A DNA stretch of 64,000 bases from contig JBFWRS010000005.1 of assembly GCA_050248795.1 (NCBI GenBank), positions 58,752 to 122,751 of the forward strand. Direction: 5' to 3'. Shown piece by piece: positions 34,074-43,164 of this stretch. The notes below the pieces were generated by a model that made no database searches, had not been told where the DNA came from, and worked only from the letters and a program-made list of their open reading frames with translations. The position numbers and the translations under genes are program-made. Numbering within the stretch: position 1 is the stretch's first letter; each line of letters opens with the position of its first letter. Source of the stretch: CAZTDU01 sp050248795. Lineage in GTDB: Bacteria; Pseudomonadota; Gammaproteobacteria; Burkholderiales; SG8-39.

Positions 34074-35275
34074 GTGTCCGCCAGCGATGCGTAGATACGC
34101 GCGTAGCTCTGCACTCCCTGATCCAGTGAGAAGCGGTTCAACGCAACGTTTCGACATCGCTCCCGGATCCCTGGCGCCCTCGACAGATTCAACAGCGCTT
34201 CGGCAGCTTTGCGCATTGCGGCCTCGCTGAAATCCCGAAGAACAATGCCCACCTGGTCTTCCTCAAGGATCTCCGCCATGTCGCCTACGCCGGAGTTTCC
34301 GAGACACGGCACGCCACAGCCCAGGAACTCCCCAAGTTTCGTCGGCGCAGACGCAATCTTCGAGTAGGCCGGCTTGATCAGGAACGCTCCCGCATCCATG
34401 TGCTGCATGGCACGCGCCACACCTTGGTGATCTGCTTCTGCCAGGGTAACCGACGCCGCGTCGACGCCAGCAGCCGCAAGCCGCTCACGAATGTACGAAT
34501 GCTGTCCGCGATTCAGTACATGCATTCGTGCGTCCGGGATTCGCTCGCGCAGCAACTGAAAGAAGCGCAGTGTCTCGTCGAACAAGTACCAGACACCGAC
34601 CGATCCGACATATCCGAGCGTAAACGGCCGCGCAGCTTCGCTCCTGGTCGAAAGCGCATCGGCTGGCCGGAAAAGCTCCAGGTCAGCACAAGTGGTGATC
34701 ACTTCGAAGCGCGGCATTCGCTTCTGCAGATAGGGGAGCTTCTGCATCACATCCACGGCAGCCTTTGTCAGCGAGACCACGCAGTCCGCGTCCTGGAGGA
34801 AGCGCTGCTCGAACCATTTGGCGATTCGATACATCCTTCCACCCGGCGGCCACAAGCCGCCATCGACCCGCTCATCCGCCCAGAAGCTCCGCATGTCGAA
34901 CAGGAAGCGGACTCCCAGCCAACGCTTGAGCAGCAGCGCAATCGCGGCCGGTACATAGCTGCGCGCGTGGACAATCCCGAGGCGGTAGCGCCGGATCAAC
35001 CAGAGTCCGGTCAGTGTGCCCATCGCGATGTCAAAGGCCGTCGCCAGCGCGCTCGGCCGCTTGTGATACCGGCGCGGGTGCCAGTGCAGGCCTGCTGCAT
35101 GAATACGCGACTCGATCCGCCGCCTTGCTTCCAGCTTCGTCCACTCGCCAGCTTTCTCGAAGCTAAGAAGGTGTACCTGATGACTGCCGCCCAGCCGCTC
35201 AAGATAGGACAGGACCTGCGACTGCCCAAGAGGCTCGAGCACACCGTCGTACGAAATGTAGAGTACATCGGCCAT
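34070..35275 (-). CDS. Glycosyltransferase family 4
   Basis: The 401-residue GT-B enzyme begins ADVLYISYDGVLEPLGQSQVL and contains VHARSYVPAAIALL, FDMRSFWADE and a C-terminal donor site (SAPTKLGEFLGCGVPCLGNSGVGDM in two blocks). Starts GTG 35278 and ATG 35275 are adjacent; I use ATG. It resembles the transferases of capsule and LPS clusters that act on undecaprenyl-linked acceptors. Upstream is a 233-bp AT-richer gap without a gene, probably holding the promoter of this run. Confidence 0.87.
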   Translation of the reverse strand: MADVLYISYDGVLEPLGQSQVLSYLERLGGSHQVHLLSFEKAGEWTKLEARRRIESRIHAAGLHWHPRRYHKRPSALATAFDIAMGTLTGLWLIRRYRLGIVHARSYVPAAIALLLKRWLGVRFLFDMRSFWADERVDGGLWPPGGRMYRIAKWFEQRFLQDADCVVSLTKAAVDVMQKLPYLQKRMPRFEVITTCADLELFRPADALSTRSEAARPFTLGYVGSVGVWYLFDETLRFFQLLRERIPDARMHVLNRGQHSYIRERLAAAGVDAASVTLAEADHQGVARAMQHMDAGAFLIKPAYSKIASAPTKLGEFLGCGVPCLGNSGVGDMAEILEEDQVGIVLRDFSEAAMRKAAEALLNLSRAPGIRERCRNVALNRFSLDQGVQSYARIYASLADT

Positions 35276-35278
35276 CAC

Positions 35279-35511
35279 GCGTGCGCGAGGAGATTCATTC
35301 GGGGCAGTTTGGCAAGCATAACGGAGGGTCCGGAACGCGTGTCGTAGGTCTATTGCAGAGCGTCGCGGAGCGACAACGTGCCAAATTCAATGAGCCGCAA
35401 CGAGTTCACGCTCGGTGAGCCTGGATGCAAAGTCCGGCCGCTGCTGCGTTGACCGGATGCCATTCTGGAAAAAGCATGCACCGCCTAGCCAGCTTGAAGC
35501 AATATTCTTGC
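35279..35511 (-). promoter_or_regulatory. Intergenic region, AT-richer; no gene seen
   Basis: No ORF with coding character is found here. A short hairpin GTCGC-GGA-GCGAC lies near 35365. One 60-base line counted by eye (35461-35520) has 30 G/C, much lower than the coding flanks. A TGGCAC-like element near 35390 on the minus strand has the wrong spacing for sigma54. The region probably holds the promoter for 34070-35275. Confidence 0.35.
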
Positions 35512-36621
35512 TCACCCTGGCTGACTGTAGCTCTTGTACCACACGCGAACCGCTTCTGCGTCTTTGAAACTGCGCTCTGGGTTGAAGTCCAATGCGATCC
35601 CTGGAGCCTCGTCACTCACCATGAACCCCGTAAGCATCGGTGCCATTCCGGGGGTCCATGATCGAGTACCACCCATGAACTTCAATGCACGCCGATCGAG
35701 CGATTCCGACTGCATTCGAGCAAGCACTCGGGCCGCAACCACCTTCAGCGATGGGCATGCGACGAGCAGCGATGCTGGCGCGGATCGAGTCCATCGCGAA
35801 ACCTCTCGCGCAATACGCAAGGGCAGCCCAGCTGTAGCGATATCACGATAGTACCGAGACTCAAGATCGGACCGATCTCTGTCAAGATTCCGCGCCTGCG
35901 GCATTTCTGCGGCTTCGGTATTCCAGTTGGATACCTGCCGCCAGGTGGACTGCGGGTAGTCGAACAGATTGAAGGTGGATCCTGGCTCCGGTCGCAAGAT
36001 CAGGCGACGCAATGCTGCAGCTACGTTCCGCACATGTATCGCGTTGGATAGCGAAGCGCCATCTGCCGCCAAGCCCCATCCCTCGCGATGCGAGTTGTCC
36101 AGAATATAGCGTGACAGCCACTGCTCCGCGCCATACACATGCCCGAGTCGCACAATTGTCAGCGCATGCTTGGATTCAAGGGCGCGCTTCCTTGCATACC
36201 GCTCAAGGAAGAGCTTCGATGCAGCATAGTCGCTATCGGCGTTTGGCCGCTCGAACGTGCTTCGCCCGCGGACGATACTGCTGCCGTATACCGCCACCGA
36301 GCTGACGTGAATGATAGCCGCATCTGAATCCGTGGAGAACAATGCATCAAGGACGGCGCGGTCTTCCTTGCGGGCAACGCCCGGGGTAGCGGATGCCGAG
36401 GCGCAATTGACAACGACGTCACAGTCGCCGATCAGCTCACGAGCATTCAACGAAAGGGACCCGCAGCGGACGTTCAATCCGCGATACCTCAGAGGCCCCG
36501 CCGTGATGTCGTTCCGGCAGATGCCAACGGCCTCGATTCCGTCCGTCTCCGGAAGATGGCGTAGCAGATGGGGGCCTATCTGCCCTCCCGCACCAACAAT
36601 CGCGACACGTGTCTGCTTCAA
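35512..36621 (-). CDS. NAD-dependent epimerase/dehydratase family protein
   Basis: The 369-residue enzyme starts at TTG 36621, overlapping the oxidoreductase stop (TTGA). It has the nucleotide-binding motif GAGGQIG, VSSVAVYGS and the catalytic YAASK. The C-terminal third is longer and more divergent than in standard NDP-sugar epimerases, with TRSWTPGMAP and an odd charged end. It probably reduces or epimerises a nucleotide sugar, working with the Gfo/Idh enzyme upstream. No specific sugar can be assigned. Confidence 0.82.
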   Translation of the reverse strand: MKQTRVAIVGAGGQIGPHLLRHLPETDGIEAVGICRNDITAGPLRYRGLNVRCGSLSLNARELIGDCDVVVNCASASATPGVARKEDRAVLDALFSTDSDAAIIHVSSVAVYGSSIVRGRSTFERPNADSDYAASKLFLERYARKRALESKHALTIVRLGHVYGAEQWLSRYILDNSHREGWGLAADGASLSNAIHVRNVAAALRRLILRPEPGSTFNLFDYPQSTWRQVSNWNTEAAEMPQARNLDRDRSDLESRYYRDIATAGLPLRIAREVSRWTRSAPASLLVACPSLKVVAARVLARMQSESLDRRALKFMGGTRSWTPGMAPMLTGFMVSDEAPGIALDFNPERSFKDAEAVRVWYKSYSQPG

Positions 36622-37649
36622 CGCCCGTCCCGCGGCTCTGGAACTCGGGCCTGCGCTCCGAGCTTGTAGCAAGCCTCAATGAACTCTGTGCCGGTGAACG
36701 CGGTCGCCTGTTTCAGGTCCTGATCCGATGCATGGATATCTCCGAGGAAACCTTCCCACTCTGCGCGCACTGCGGCATAGAGTGCGGCCCGATCGCGGAC
36801 TGGTGAATCCATCCTCAGGATCGAGTTCCCTGACCTGTCGAGAATCTCAAGGCCCGAATCGGGAGCAAGCCCCAGCCTTAGCTGACCATTTGCGCATCGA
36901 ACGATGATGCCGTTGAAGACATCGCGTAGGCGGGTAACGGTGATGGAGAAATGTACCCGATCCCCCCCCCGCATCCGCAACTCACCCGTCGCGCGGGTCT
37001 CGAACTCCAAGCCGGCCAAGTACTCTTGCCGGCAGTCATCGATTTCGAACCCCTCAACATTGCAGATGGCGAAGACCTGGTCTACCAGATGCGCGCCAAT
37101 CTCGAACAGCGCGCCGCCACCAGACGCAGCCGCATCGGTCTGATACCAGTTGTCTCCTCGCCCAGTCTTCCGTACACGCATTCCCTCGCTCGCAAAAATA
37201 TCCAGGACTGCGCCCAGAATTCCGCTCCGAATCGCCTTTCGAGCCGCGTCGGTGCCGGCATAGTGACGACGAAGGAGCCCAACACCAAGCCGGGTATGCC
37301 GGGCACGCGCCAGATCGATCATTCGCCGATGCTCATCCGAACTGATCGCGAACGGCTTCTCACAGAACGCGTGCCAACCTCTCCCTGTTACAGCTTCGAC
37401 GATGGGCCACCGAGTCCCTACGGGCGTTGCAACCAACACGGCATTTACATCTGGCAAGCAATCAATTTCCGCTGCAAACCAGGGAATGCCGTACGCCACA
37501 GCCAATGCCTCTGCGCGGCTGAGATTCGCATCCGCGATCCAGCCTATTCGCACTGAGGGCAGTCGCGACAACACAGGCAAGTGGTATGTTTCCACGACAT
37601 TCCCAGCACCGATCAATCCGACTACAACCGAAGCGAATCTAGAGTTCAT
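36618..37649 (-). CDS. Gfo/Idh/MocA-family oxidoreductase
   Basis: The 343-residue protein has a Rossmann start (VVVGLIGAGNVVETYHLP), the family motif CEKPFAIS near residue 95 and GGGALFEIGAHLVDQ in the substrate domain. Such enzymes oxidise or reduce sugars and nucleotide sugars, for example in the synthesis of 3-keto or amino sugars. A run of nine G in the coding strand (36962-36970 in plus coordinates) lies within the reading frame around residues 225-229. The gene starts the unit 37649 to 35512 and diverges from the dioxygenase gene across a 226-bp gap. Confidence 0.87.
   Translation of the reverse strand: MNSRFASVVVGLIGAGNVVETYHLPVLSRLPSVRIGWIADANLSRAEALAVAYGIPWFAAEIDCLPDVNAVLVATPVGTRWPIVEAVTGRGWHAFCEKPFAISSDEHRRMIDLARARHTRLGVGLLRRHYAGTDAARKAIRSGILGAVLDIFASEGMRVRKTGRGDNWYQTDAAASGGGALFEIGAHLVDQVFAICNVEGFEIDDCRQEYLAGLEFETRATGELRMRGGDRVHFSITVTRLRDVFNGIIVRCANGQLRLGLAPDSGLEILDRSGNSILRMDSPVRDRAALYAAVRAEWEGFLGDIHASDQDLKQATAFTGTEFIEACYKLGAQARVPEPRDGR
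36962..36970 (-). repeat. Poly-G tract (9 G) inside the Gfo/Idh gene
   Basis: Plus strand reads nine C between A-T and G; the coding strand therefore has CGG GGG GGG GAT. The frame is intact here. Slippage by one base would truncate the enzyme, so the tract is a candidate phase-variation switch. Confidence 0.7.
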
Positions 37650-37875
37650 CTACACTCATCACGAATCGAGGAACTTCAACAGATTAGGCGCATGGACAAC
37701 TGCCACACTAGAAATCTCCTTGAGGCGCCCTACCGGCGAAGCGTGCGAAGCGCTTGGTAGCGTCTGCAATTCTTCAAGCCAGTCGGGACAAGGGATTTTG
37801 CGCCACCGTTGAACTCCACGCAATTCTGATCAGGCGCGCCCATTGAATACTCCATCAGTTGAACAGAGGCCGAAT
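37650..37875. promoter_or_regulatory. Divergent intergenic region
   Basis: This 226-bp gap separates the Gfo/Idh gene (minus) from the dioxygenase gene (plus). It is less GC-rich than the flanks. A 65-codon minus-strand ORF that overlaps it (37730-37927) runs into the dioxygenase gene and has no family features, so I treat the gap as a divergent promoter region. Confidence 0.35.
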
Positions 37876-38742
37876 ATGGAGGCATTGAAACAACTTGAGC
37901 AGCACGGCTTTGTGCATCTAAAGGCATGCGTGGACGCGAATCTGATTTTATCTATTCGCGATGAACTCGGGCGACTGTTCTCGAGGCCTTCCGATTACTC
38001 GGGAGATATCGAGAACCACCCGCTGATTGGCAGCATCCGCATGGATGTCATGAATCGCCACCCGCAATTCTTGCCCCTGATGTTCCACCCGCGCATCCTC
38101 GAAACGTTGAGGATGCTGCTAGGCGAAGACTTTCAATACTTGCCTGAAACGGCTGCCCATCGAGGTGGATACGGTGGCTGGCACAAGGACACAACGTCAC
38201 AGGAGCGCGCTGGCCACGTTTTCCACAAGGCGCCCGGGTACCGGATGGTGCAAGTCGCCATCTACTTCCAGGCGAACGGCGAGTATGGCGGAGGCCTGGA
38301 TGTGCGGCCCGGCTCGCACAAGGAGCCGGATCAGTTCCTTGACGCAATGGACAAGACATTTTTCGACAAGCTAAGAACGAAGGCGAGGCGCTACAACCTT
38401 CTCCCTGCGATCTTCGGACGTCGGCTTGAAGGGGTGTCGTTGGCCAGCAGGCCCGGGGACGTGGTGATCTTCGACCTGCGTCTCGACCATAAGGCCACCT
38501 GGCCAAGCAGAAAGGGGCCGATTCCCGAGGATCGACAGAAGTACGCGCTATTCTTCGTAGCCAGCCGCCGATCCCCACAAGTGGACGACTATGTACGATT
38601 CATTGCCGGCCGTCCGGACTACGTCTATCTTCAGAACTATCAGGTCTCGCATTCGCTTCGCGCGGCCGCAGTTTCTGCTGGCATCGAACTCGCCGGCCTC
38701 ACCAAGCCCCAGGAACCCGCTCGCCCCTCAGGTGCGCGGTAG
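37876..38742 (+). CDS. Phytanoyl-CoA dioxygenase (PhyH) family protein
   Basis: The 288-residue protein has the Fe(II)/2-oxoglutarate dioxygenase signature: H103 and D105 in GGWHKDTTS, GGGLDVRPGSHKEP and a distal His/Arg region (RLDHKATW). ATG 37876 follows AGAGGCCGAAT; a TTG 33 bases upstream is the alternative start. PhyH proteins in glycan clusters may hydroxylate sugars or lipids. Here it lies between the Gfo/Idh unit and a methyltransferase. The three could make a hydroxylated, methylated sugar, which is inference. Confidence 0.83.
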   Translation: MEALKQLEQHGFVHLKACVDANLILSIRDELGRLFSRPSDYSGDIENHPLIGSIRMDVMNRHPQFLPLMFHPRILETLRMLLGEDFQYLPETAAHRGGYGGWHKDTTSQERAGHVFHKAPGYRMVQVAIYFQANGEYGGGLDVRPGSHKEPDQFLDAMDKTFFDKLRTKARRYNLLPAIFGRRLEGVSLASRPGDVVIFDLRLDHKATWPSRKGPIPEDRQKYALFFVASRRSPQVDDYVRFIAGRPDYVYLQNYQVSHSLRAAAVSAGIELAGLTKPQEPARPSGAR

Positions 38743-38778
38743 CCCGGTGTTCGGGGCATCAGCCACTTGCACGGGCAG

Positions 38779-39762
38779 ATGACTGCGGACGAACTCGGGG
38801 CTGGGGCGATGGAGGATGCCCCGTGTCCCGTGGGTTGCCCTCGGGATGACCTGCGAGTCTTGAGTGGCCGCGATTTGCTTCATGGCCTTCCCGGAGAGTT
38901 TTCTGTCGTGAAGTGCCGGTCATGCGGTCTGATGCGGACGAACCCGCGGCCTACCGTGTCCGCCATGCGAGGGTACTATCCCGCGACGTATGGGCCCCAC
39001 CTCGCGACGCGGGTGCCGACGAGCGACCCCGATCGCGGAAATGCGTTCGCTCGATTCCTCCGAGCGGTTGTGCGTCGGATCTTTGATGCAAAGGCGACAA
39101 TACTGCCCGAGATGCCGGCAGGTCGCATGCTCGAGTTTGGCTGCGCATCCGGGGCGTATCTGTACCAGATGGCGGCCGAAGGATGGAAAGTCGAGGGGAT
39201 CGAGGTATCGCAAGCAGCAGCTGCGGAGGTAGCCAGACTCGGGTTCCCGATTCATAGCGGATCGATCGGGTCCGCGCAGCCGACTCTTCTGCCATTTGAC
39301 CTGATCGTGGGCTGGATGGCTCTTGAACATCTCCATGATCCCCTGGCCGATCTGCGGCGCCTGTACGATTGGGCGCAGCCGGATTGCGTGCTGGCATTGT
39401 CGGTTCCCAATGCCGCGTCTTTCGAGTTCCGGCTCTTCGAGAGCAAGTGGTATGCGCTTCAGCTTCCAACGCACCTGTATCACTTCACGCCGCAAAGTCT
39501 GCGGGTACTCCTGAACGCTGCCGGTTGGACGGTCGAGCGAGTGCATTATCAGCGCACGATCAGCAACGTAATTGGAAGCTTGGGATACCTGCTCGCAGAC
39601 CGCGGCTACACGAGGCTGGCGCGGCGCCTTGTAGAGGCACCGGAATCAGGGGGGCTCTGGGTATACCTCGCGCATCCCATCGCGGTACTGCTCAGTCTCT
39701 TCGGGCAAACGGGTCGCATGACGATCTGGGCACGCAAATCCGGCTCTACATCAGGAGCCTGA
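38779..39762 (+). CDS. SAM methyltransferase with zinc-ribbon-like N-terminus
   Basis: The protein (327 residues from ATG 38779; a TTG 12 bases earlier is the other option) begins with Cys pairs CPVGC and KCRSCGLMRTNPRP, followed by motif I LEFGCASGAYL and ALEHLHDPLADL. The LPTHLYHFTPQSL box is shared with the methyltransferases at 33132 and 44911. It is one of three of this architecture in the locus. It follows the dioxygenase on the plus strand and converges with the glycosyltransferase at 39776. Sugar O- or C-methylation is likely. Confidence 0.85.
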   Translation: MTADELGAGAMEDAPCPVGCPRDDLRVLSGRDLLHGLPGEFSVVKCRSCGLMRTNPRPTVSAMRGYYPATYGPHLATRVPTSDPDRGNAFARFLRAVVRRIFDAKATILPEMPAGRMLEFGCASGAYLYQMAAEGWKVEGIEVSQAAAAEVARLGFPIHSGSIGSAQPTLLPFDLIVGWMALEHLHDPLADLRRLYDWAQPDCVLALSVPNAASFEFRLFESKWYALQLPTHLYHFTPQSLRVLLNAAGWTVERVHYQRTISNVIGSLGYLLADRGYTRLARRLVEAPESGGLWVYLAHPIAVLLSLFGQTGRMTIWARKSGSTSGA

Positions 39763-39775
39763 GCACAACCATGCG

Positions 39776-41008
39776 TCATGGCAGCATGTTTCCAGCAAAC
39801 CTTGAACCGCTTCTCGATTCCCCGCCACCGTCCCCGGCAAGCGCGCGGTCGATCTGCTCTATGCATCGCCGAAAGCGATCGCTCGCGGGAGGAGTCGGCG
39901 GCACTCTCCGTTCGCTTGCGATTTCGAACAACTCCTTCACGTATTCGTCGATTCGCGCGTAATCAGACGGTGCCACAGTGCGATCCGGCGCGAAGGCACG
40001 GTCGCCGGCAAACTCGGACGTATCAAGGCCGATCACCCCATTCCCGAAGCTGAGCGCCTCGAACAGCAGCGTCGAATTGAAGCCCACGAATACCGCACGT
40101 GATTCACGAAGAAGCGTCCACTTGTCCTCCAGGCAGGTGTGCGGGAAGAGGCTCGCGACGAACTCGCGATCCTCGTCAGGGTGCGGACGGTACGACACCG
40201 CGATCCCGGCGTCGCTTAGATGGCGGTATATCCGTACGAAGTGCGAGAGGGATAGCAGGTAACGCGCGACATCGCTTCCTCGCCCTCCTGCGCCGACGAG
40301 GATGACCCTGCGCACGAAGCGCGGTGGCGCAGCGACTTCGTATGGCAGACCCAGTACAAACGACCCCGGAGCGTCAAGGCCTTTGATGAACCGGCCCTGT
40401 TCCCGGTCGATCAGCAGGTTGAACCTGCAGATGGAGCCTTCGTTTCGGCGCTTCAAGCGCTCCGGCCCGTAGTAGCCGTGCTGAATGCAGGCGACGGCGA
40501 GACCAGGCACCCGCGAAAGCGCGAGCGCGAGCACCAAGCCGGTGGGCAGGGTGTCCTCGTACAGGAAGAGGTATTCGGGTCGCTGCCTGGGGGTCGCCAT
40601 GCGCCGCTGGATCGACGAGACCGCCATGCGCAACGCCGCGGCATCGCCGCCCCAGTAGAAGAGGTCGAATGCCTTCGCGACAAATCCGATCCAGCTAAAC
40701 CGGCATCCCATGCGCAGACAGGCGAAGAACTCGCCTCTCTCGCCAAGCACCATCACCTCGCGTGGTGGCAACAATTGGATCAGGTGACGATGCCGGAGAC
40801 CTTGAAAGACGTATCGCGGAGGCTTCCGGCTCGGCCACCAGTCGAGGGCGCGTATGAGGCCACGAAGTATCCAGGCCCTTCGCGACGCCTCTCCCAAACG
40901 AAAACTCTTCGATCTGGCAGCCCGCATCTGGGGAGCCTCGACGGCGACCGCCTCCAGATACTCGTCAAAAAGCCGCCGGGTCTCCCGCAATACGTCGTCG
41001 ATGCTCAT
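39776..41008 (-). CDS. GT-B-like protein of unknown family, possible glycosyltransferase
   Basis: The 410-residue protein starts at ATG 41008, overlapping the next stop (ATGA). The C-terminal half has RRVILVGAGGRGSDVARYL, AVSYRPHPDEDREF and VGFNSTLLFEALSFGNGVIGLD. The pattern of RPHP followed by STLLFEA is seen in sialyltransferase-like and CDP-glycerol-type transferases. As it stands next to a pseudaminic acid pathway, transfer of CMP-activated Pse is a reasonable guess. The N-terminal half (DEYLEAVAVEA, WWPSRKPPRYVF) matches nothing I recognise. Confidence 0.6.
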   Translation of the reverse strand: MSIDDVLRETRRLFDEYLEAVAVEAPQMRAARSKSFRLGEASRRAWILRGLIRALDWWPSRKPPRYVFQGLRHRHLIQLLPPREVMVLGERGEFFACLRMGCRFSWIGFVAKAFDLFYWGGDAAALRMAVSSIQRRMATPRQRPEYLFLYEDTLPTGLVLALALSRVPGLAVACIQHGYYGPERLKRRNEGSICRFNLLIDREQGRFIKGLDAPGSFVLGLPYEVAAPPRFVRRVILVGAGGRGSDVARYLLSLSHFVRIYRHLSDAGIAVSYRPHPDEDREFVASLFPHTCLEDKWTLLRESRAVFVGFNSTLLFEALSFGNGVIGLDTSEFAGDRAFAPDRTVAPSDYARIDEYVKELFEIASERRVPPTPPASDRFRRCIEQIDRALAGDGGGESRSGSRFAGNMLP

Positions 41009-42084
41009 GCGCAAGACGCCCGCAATATCCCGGCGATTTCCGGGCAAAGTACGTTGGTGGAGTAGCGCCGCATGACTAGCTCGGCGCCGCGGGCCCCCTT
41101 TGCAGCGCCCAAAGCACGGTCACCGTACAGGCTCTCAAGCGACTCGTACCAATCTGCGGGCGACCGCGGCCCGAAGCCCATGTCCGCTTGCGCCAGAACT
41201 TCAGCGTTCATGCCGTAGGGGGAGGCGACGACCGGTACGCCGCAAGCAGCATAGAGGAGCAGCTTGTATGCGCACTTGCCCCTCGACCAGGGATCGTCCG
41301 CAATCGGCATCAGGCCGACATCAAGCGACTGCACGAACGAAACTTCGGTCTCAGGGGTCCATGGAACGTACGAGATGTGCTCCTTCAGTTCGCGGAGCTT
41401 ATGCGGAAAGCGGTCGGACATCATCAGCAGCTTGGCTGCTGGCCGATGTGCCAGCACGAACGAGATGAGCACTTCTTGTATCGACTCGAAGTACTGAAAC
41501 GAAGTGGAGGCGCCGGACCAGCCAATCCTGAAGGATTCTGTTGCGTCTGATCGGTCGGGACTGTATGGGCGCATTGGCCGCCAGCGCGAGATATCTACTC
41601 CGGTCGGAACCAGGTGCACGTTCCGGTTGTACTTCCTTGCTTCGTCCGCGAGGTACTCGTTTCCGGCGATCACGGCGGCGGCACGACACGCGGTTGATCT
41701 GAACTGGTATCGCGCGAGCGCACCGCCGAGGAACACCGCATCGTCGATGTCCAGCACCAGCGGCTTGCGGATGAAGCGCTCGAATGAAGGGTATCCGACT
41801 ATCAGCTGACGGCTCAGCCAGATCGCGTCGTACCGGTTTGCCGCGATGACATCCGAAAGCCTCCCCGCGACGTTCCTGGCTTCATGAACGAGCGCGCGCG
41901 GGAGCAGGTCGATGCTGTGCCGGATACGGCGCCGACCGGACGGGTCCGCCGCCGTCTGCGACGAGTAGGCGCGCGGATGGTCGGTGACAGCGATGCCGTG
42001 CTCGGCCAGCGCGGGGATGTATTGCCGAATCCGGAACCTTGACGAAGGCGTGTTGGGATGATCCGTGAGCGCCGCGACGTTCAT
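41005..42084 (-). CDS. Glycosyltransferase (GT-B), paralogue of 31170-32231
   Basis: The 359-residue enzyme begins NVAALTDHPNTPSSRFRIRQYIP and has LVLDIDDAVFLGGAL, IGWSGASTSFQYF and YKLLLYAACGVPVVASPYGMN in order. These align with the GT at 31170. ATG 42084 is preferred over GTG 42102 because it starts at the first beta strand. It lies 28 bases after the pseI stop in the same direction. The donor is unknown. Confidence 0.85.
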   Translation of the reverse strand: MNVAALTDHPNTPSSRFRIRQYIPALAEHGIAVTDHPRAYSSQTAADPSGRRRIRHSIDLLPRALVHEARNVAGRLSDVIAANRYDAIWLSRQLIVGYPSFERFIRKPLVLDIDDAVFLGGALARYQFRSTACRAAAVIAGNEYLADEARKYNRNVHLVPTGVDISRWRPMRPYSPDRSDATESFRIGWSGASTSFQYFESIQEVLISFVLAHRPAAKLLMMSDRFPHKLRELKEHISYVPWTPETEVSFVQSLDVGLMPIADDPWSRGKCAYKLLLYAACGVPVVASPYGMNAEVLAQADMGFGPRSPADWYESLESLYGDRALGAAKGARGAELVMRRYSTNVLCPEIAGILRASCA

Positions 42085-42112
42085 GCAGCCTGTCGACCCC
42101 ACGTCCCACGCA

Positions 42113-43156
42113 CTACAGCAGATCCCAGGCCATAGGTTCGCCGCGCTTGACGTCCCTGCGCACCGGCCTGCCGATCAACTGGTCGAGCAACCTGGGTGGC
42201 AGGCCGAACCCTGGCCGGATCGCGCGCAGGTTGTCCCGGCTCAACGCTTGCCCGGCCTTCAGGTCCTGCACCACATAGAGCGAACGACGGAACATCAGCG
42301 ATCCGGCCTCGGCACGCGTCGCGCCATAGCTGATCTGCCCCAACCCCTGCCAGGCGCGCTCGGTCTCTTCGCGCAGTTGCGCGAACTCGTGCGGCTCCAT
42401 GGAAAACGCGGAATCGACGCCGCCATCCGCTCGACGCAGCGTGAAGTGCTTTTCGATCACGGTGGCGCCCAGCGCGGTCGCGGCAACCGCCACGCCGCAA
42501 CCCATCGTATGGTCGGACAGGCCAACCTCGCATCCGAACAGCTCGCGCATGTGCGGGATGGTGCGAATGTTTGTGTTCTCCGGCGATGCCGGGTAGGTGC
42601 TGGTGCATTTCAGCAGAACCAGGTCCGTGCATCCACCCTCGCGAGCCGTCCGCACGGCCTCGTCCAGCTCGGCCGCGGTCGCCATGCCAGTGGAAATGAT
42701 CATCGGCTTGCCGGTGGCGGCGACCCTTCGGATCAAGGGCAAGTCGGTATTCTCGAACGATGCGATCTTGTAGCAGGGCGCGCCCAGGCGTTCAAGGAAC
42801 TCCACGGCGGACTCATCGAAAGGCGTGCTGAAACAGTCGATTCCCAGCTCGGCGGCCTTGCGCATGATGGGCCCGTGCCAATCCCAGGGCGTGTGCGCTT
42901 CCGCGTACAGGTCGTAGAGCCGCCGCCCGGCCCACAGGCTGGCTGGATCCTCGATGACGAAACCGGGCATGGCGGAGTCGATCGTCATCGTATCGGCCGT
43001 GTAGGTTTGAAGCTTGATCGCGTCCGCGCCGCTGCGCGCGGCCGCGGCCACGATCTCAAGGGCACGGTCCAGCGATCGATTGTGATTGCCAGACATCTCC
43101 GCGATCAGGTACGGAGGTCCGTTGTGCTTGACGAGCCGCCTGTTCCGAGCCGCCAT
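42113..43156 (-). CDS. pseI: Pseudaminic/N-acetylneuraminic acid synthase
   Basis: The 347-residue enzyme has the NeuB barrel: PYLIAEMSGNHNRSLD, ADAIKLQTYTADTMT, DCFSTPFDESAVEFL, YKIASFENTDLPLI, KPMIISTGMA and EVGLSDHTMG. The C-terminal ~55 residues form a SAF antifreeze-like domain (RRSLYVVQDLKAG). It condenses phosphoenolpyruvate with a 6-deoxy altrose derivative to give a nonulosonic acid. Assignment as PseI rather than NeuB rests on the EMSGNHN start and the pseB, C and G genes nearby. GAGAGG precedes ATG 43156. Confidence 0.9.
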   Translation of the reverse strand: MAARNRRLVKHNGPPYLIAEMSGNHNRSLDRALEIVAAAARSGADAIKLQTYTADTMTIDSAMPGFVIEDPASLWAGRRLYDLYAEAHTPWDWHGPIMRKAAELGIDCFSTPFDESAVEFLERLGAPCYKIASFENTDLPLIRRVAATGKPMIISTGMATAAELDEAVRTAREGGCTDLVLLKCTSTYPASPENTNIRTIPHMRELFGCEVGLSDHTMGCGVAVAATALGATVIEKHFTLRRADGGVDSAFSMEPHEFAQLREETERAWQGLGQISYGATRAEAGSLMFRRSLYVVQDLKAGQALSRDNLRAIRPGFGLPPRLLDQLIGRPVRRDVKRGEPMAWDLL

Positions 43157-43164
43157 GTCGCCTC

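Noticed and set aside
35370..35400. Sigma54 promoter (TGGCAC-like)
   Set aside because: The GG to GC spacing is 9 bases instead of 10.
37730..37927. 65-codon minus-strand ORF
   Set aside because: Overlaps the dioxygenase gene start, no ribosome site or family feature.
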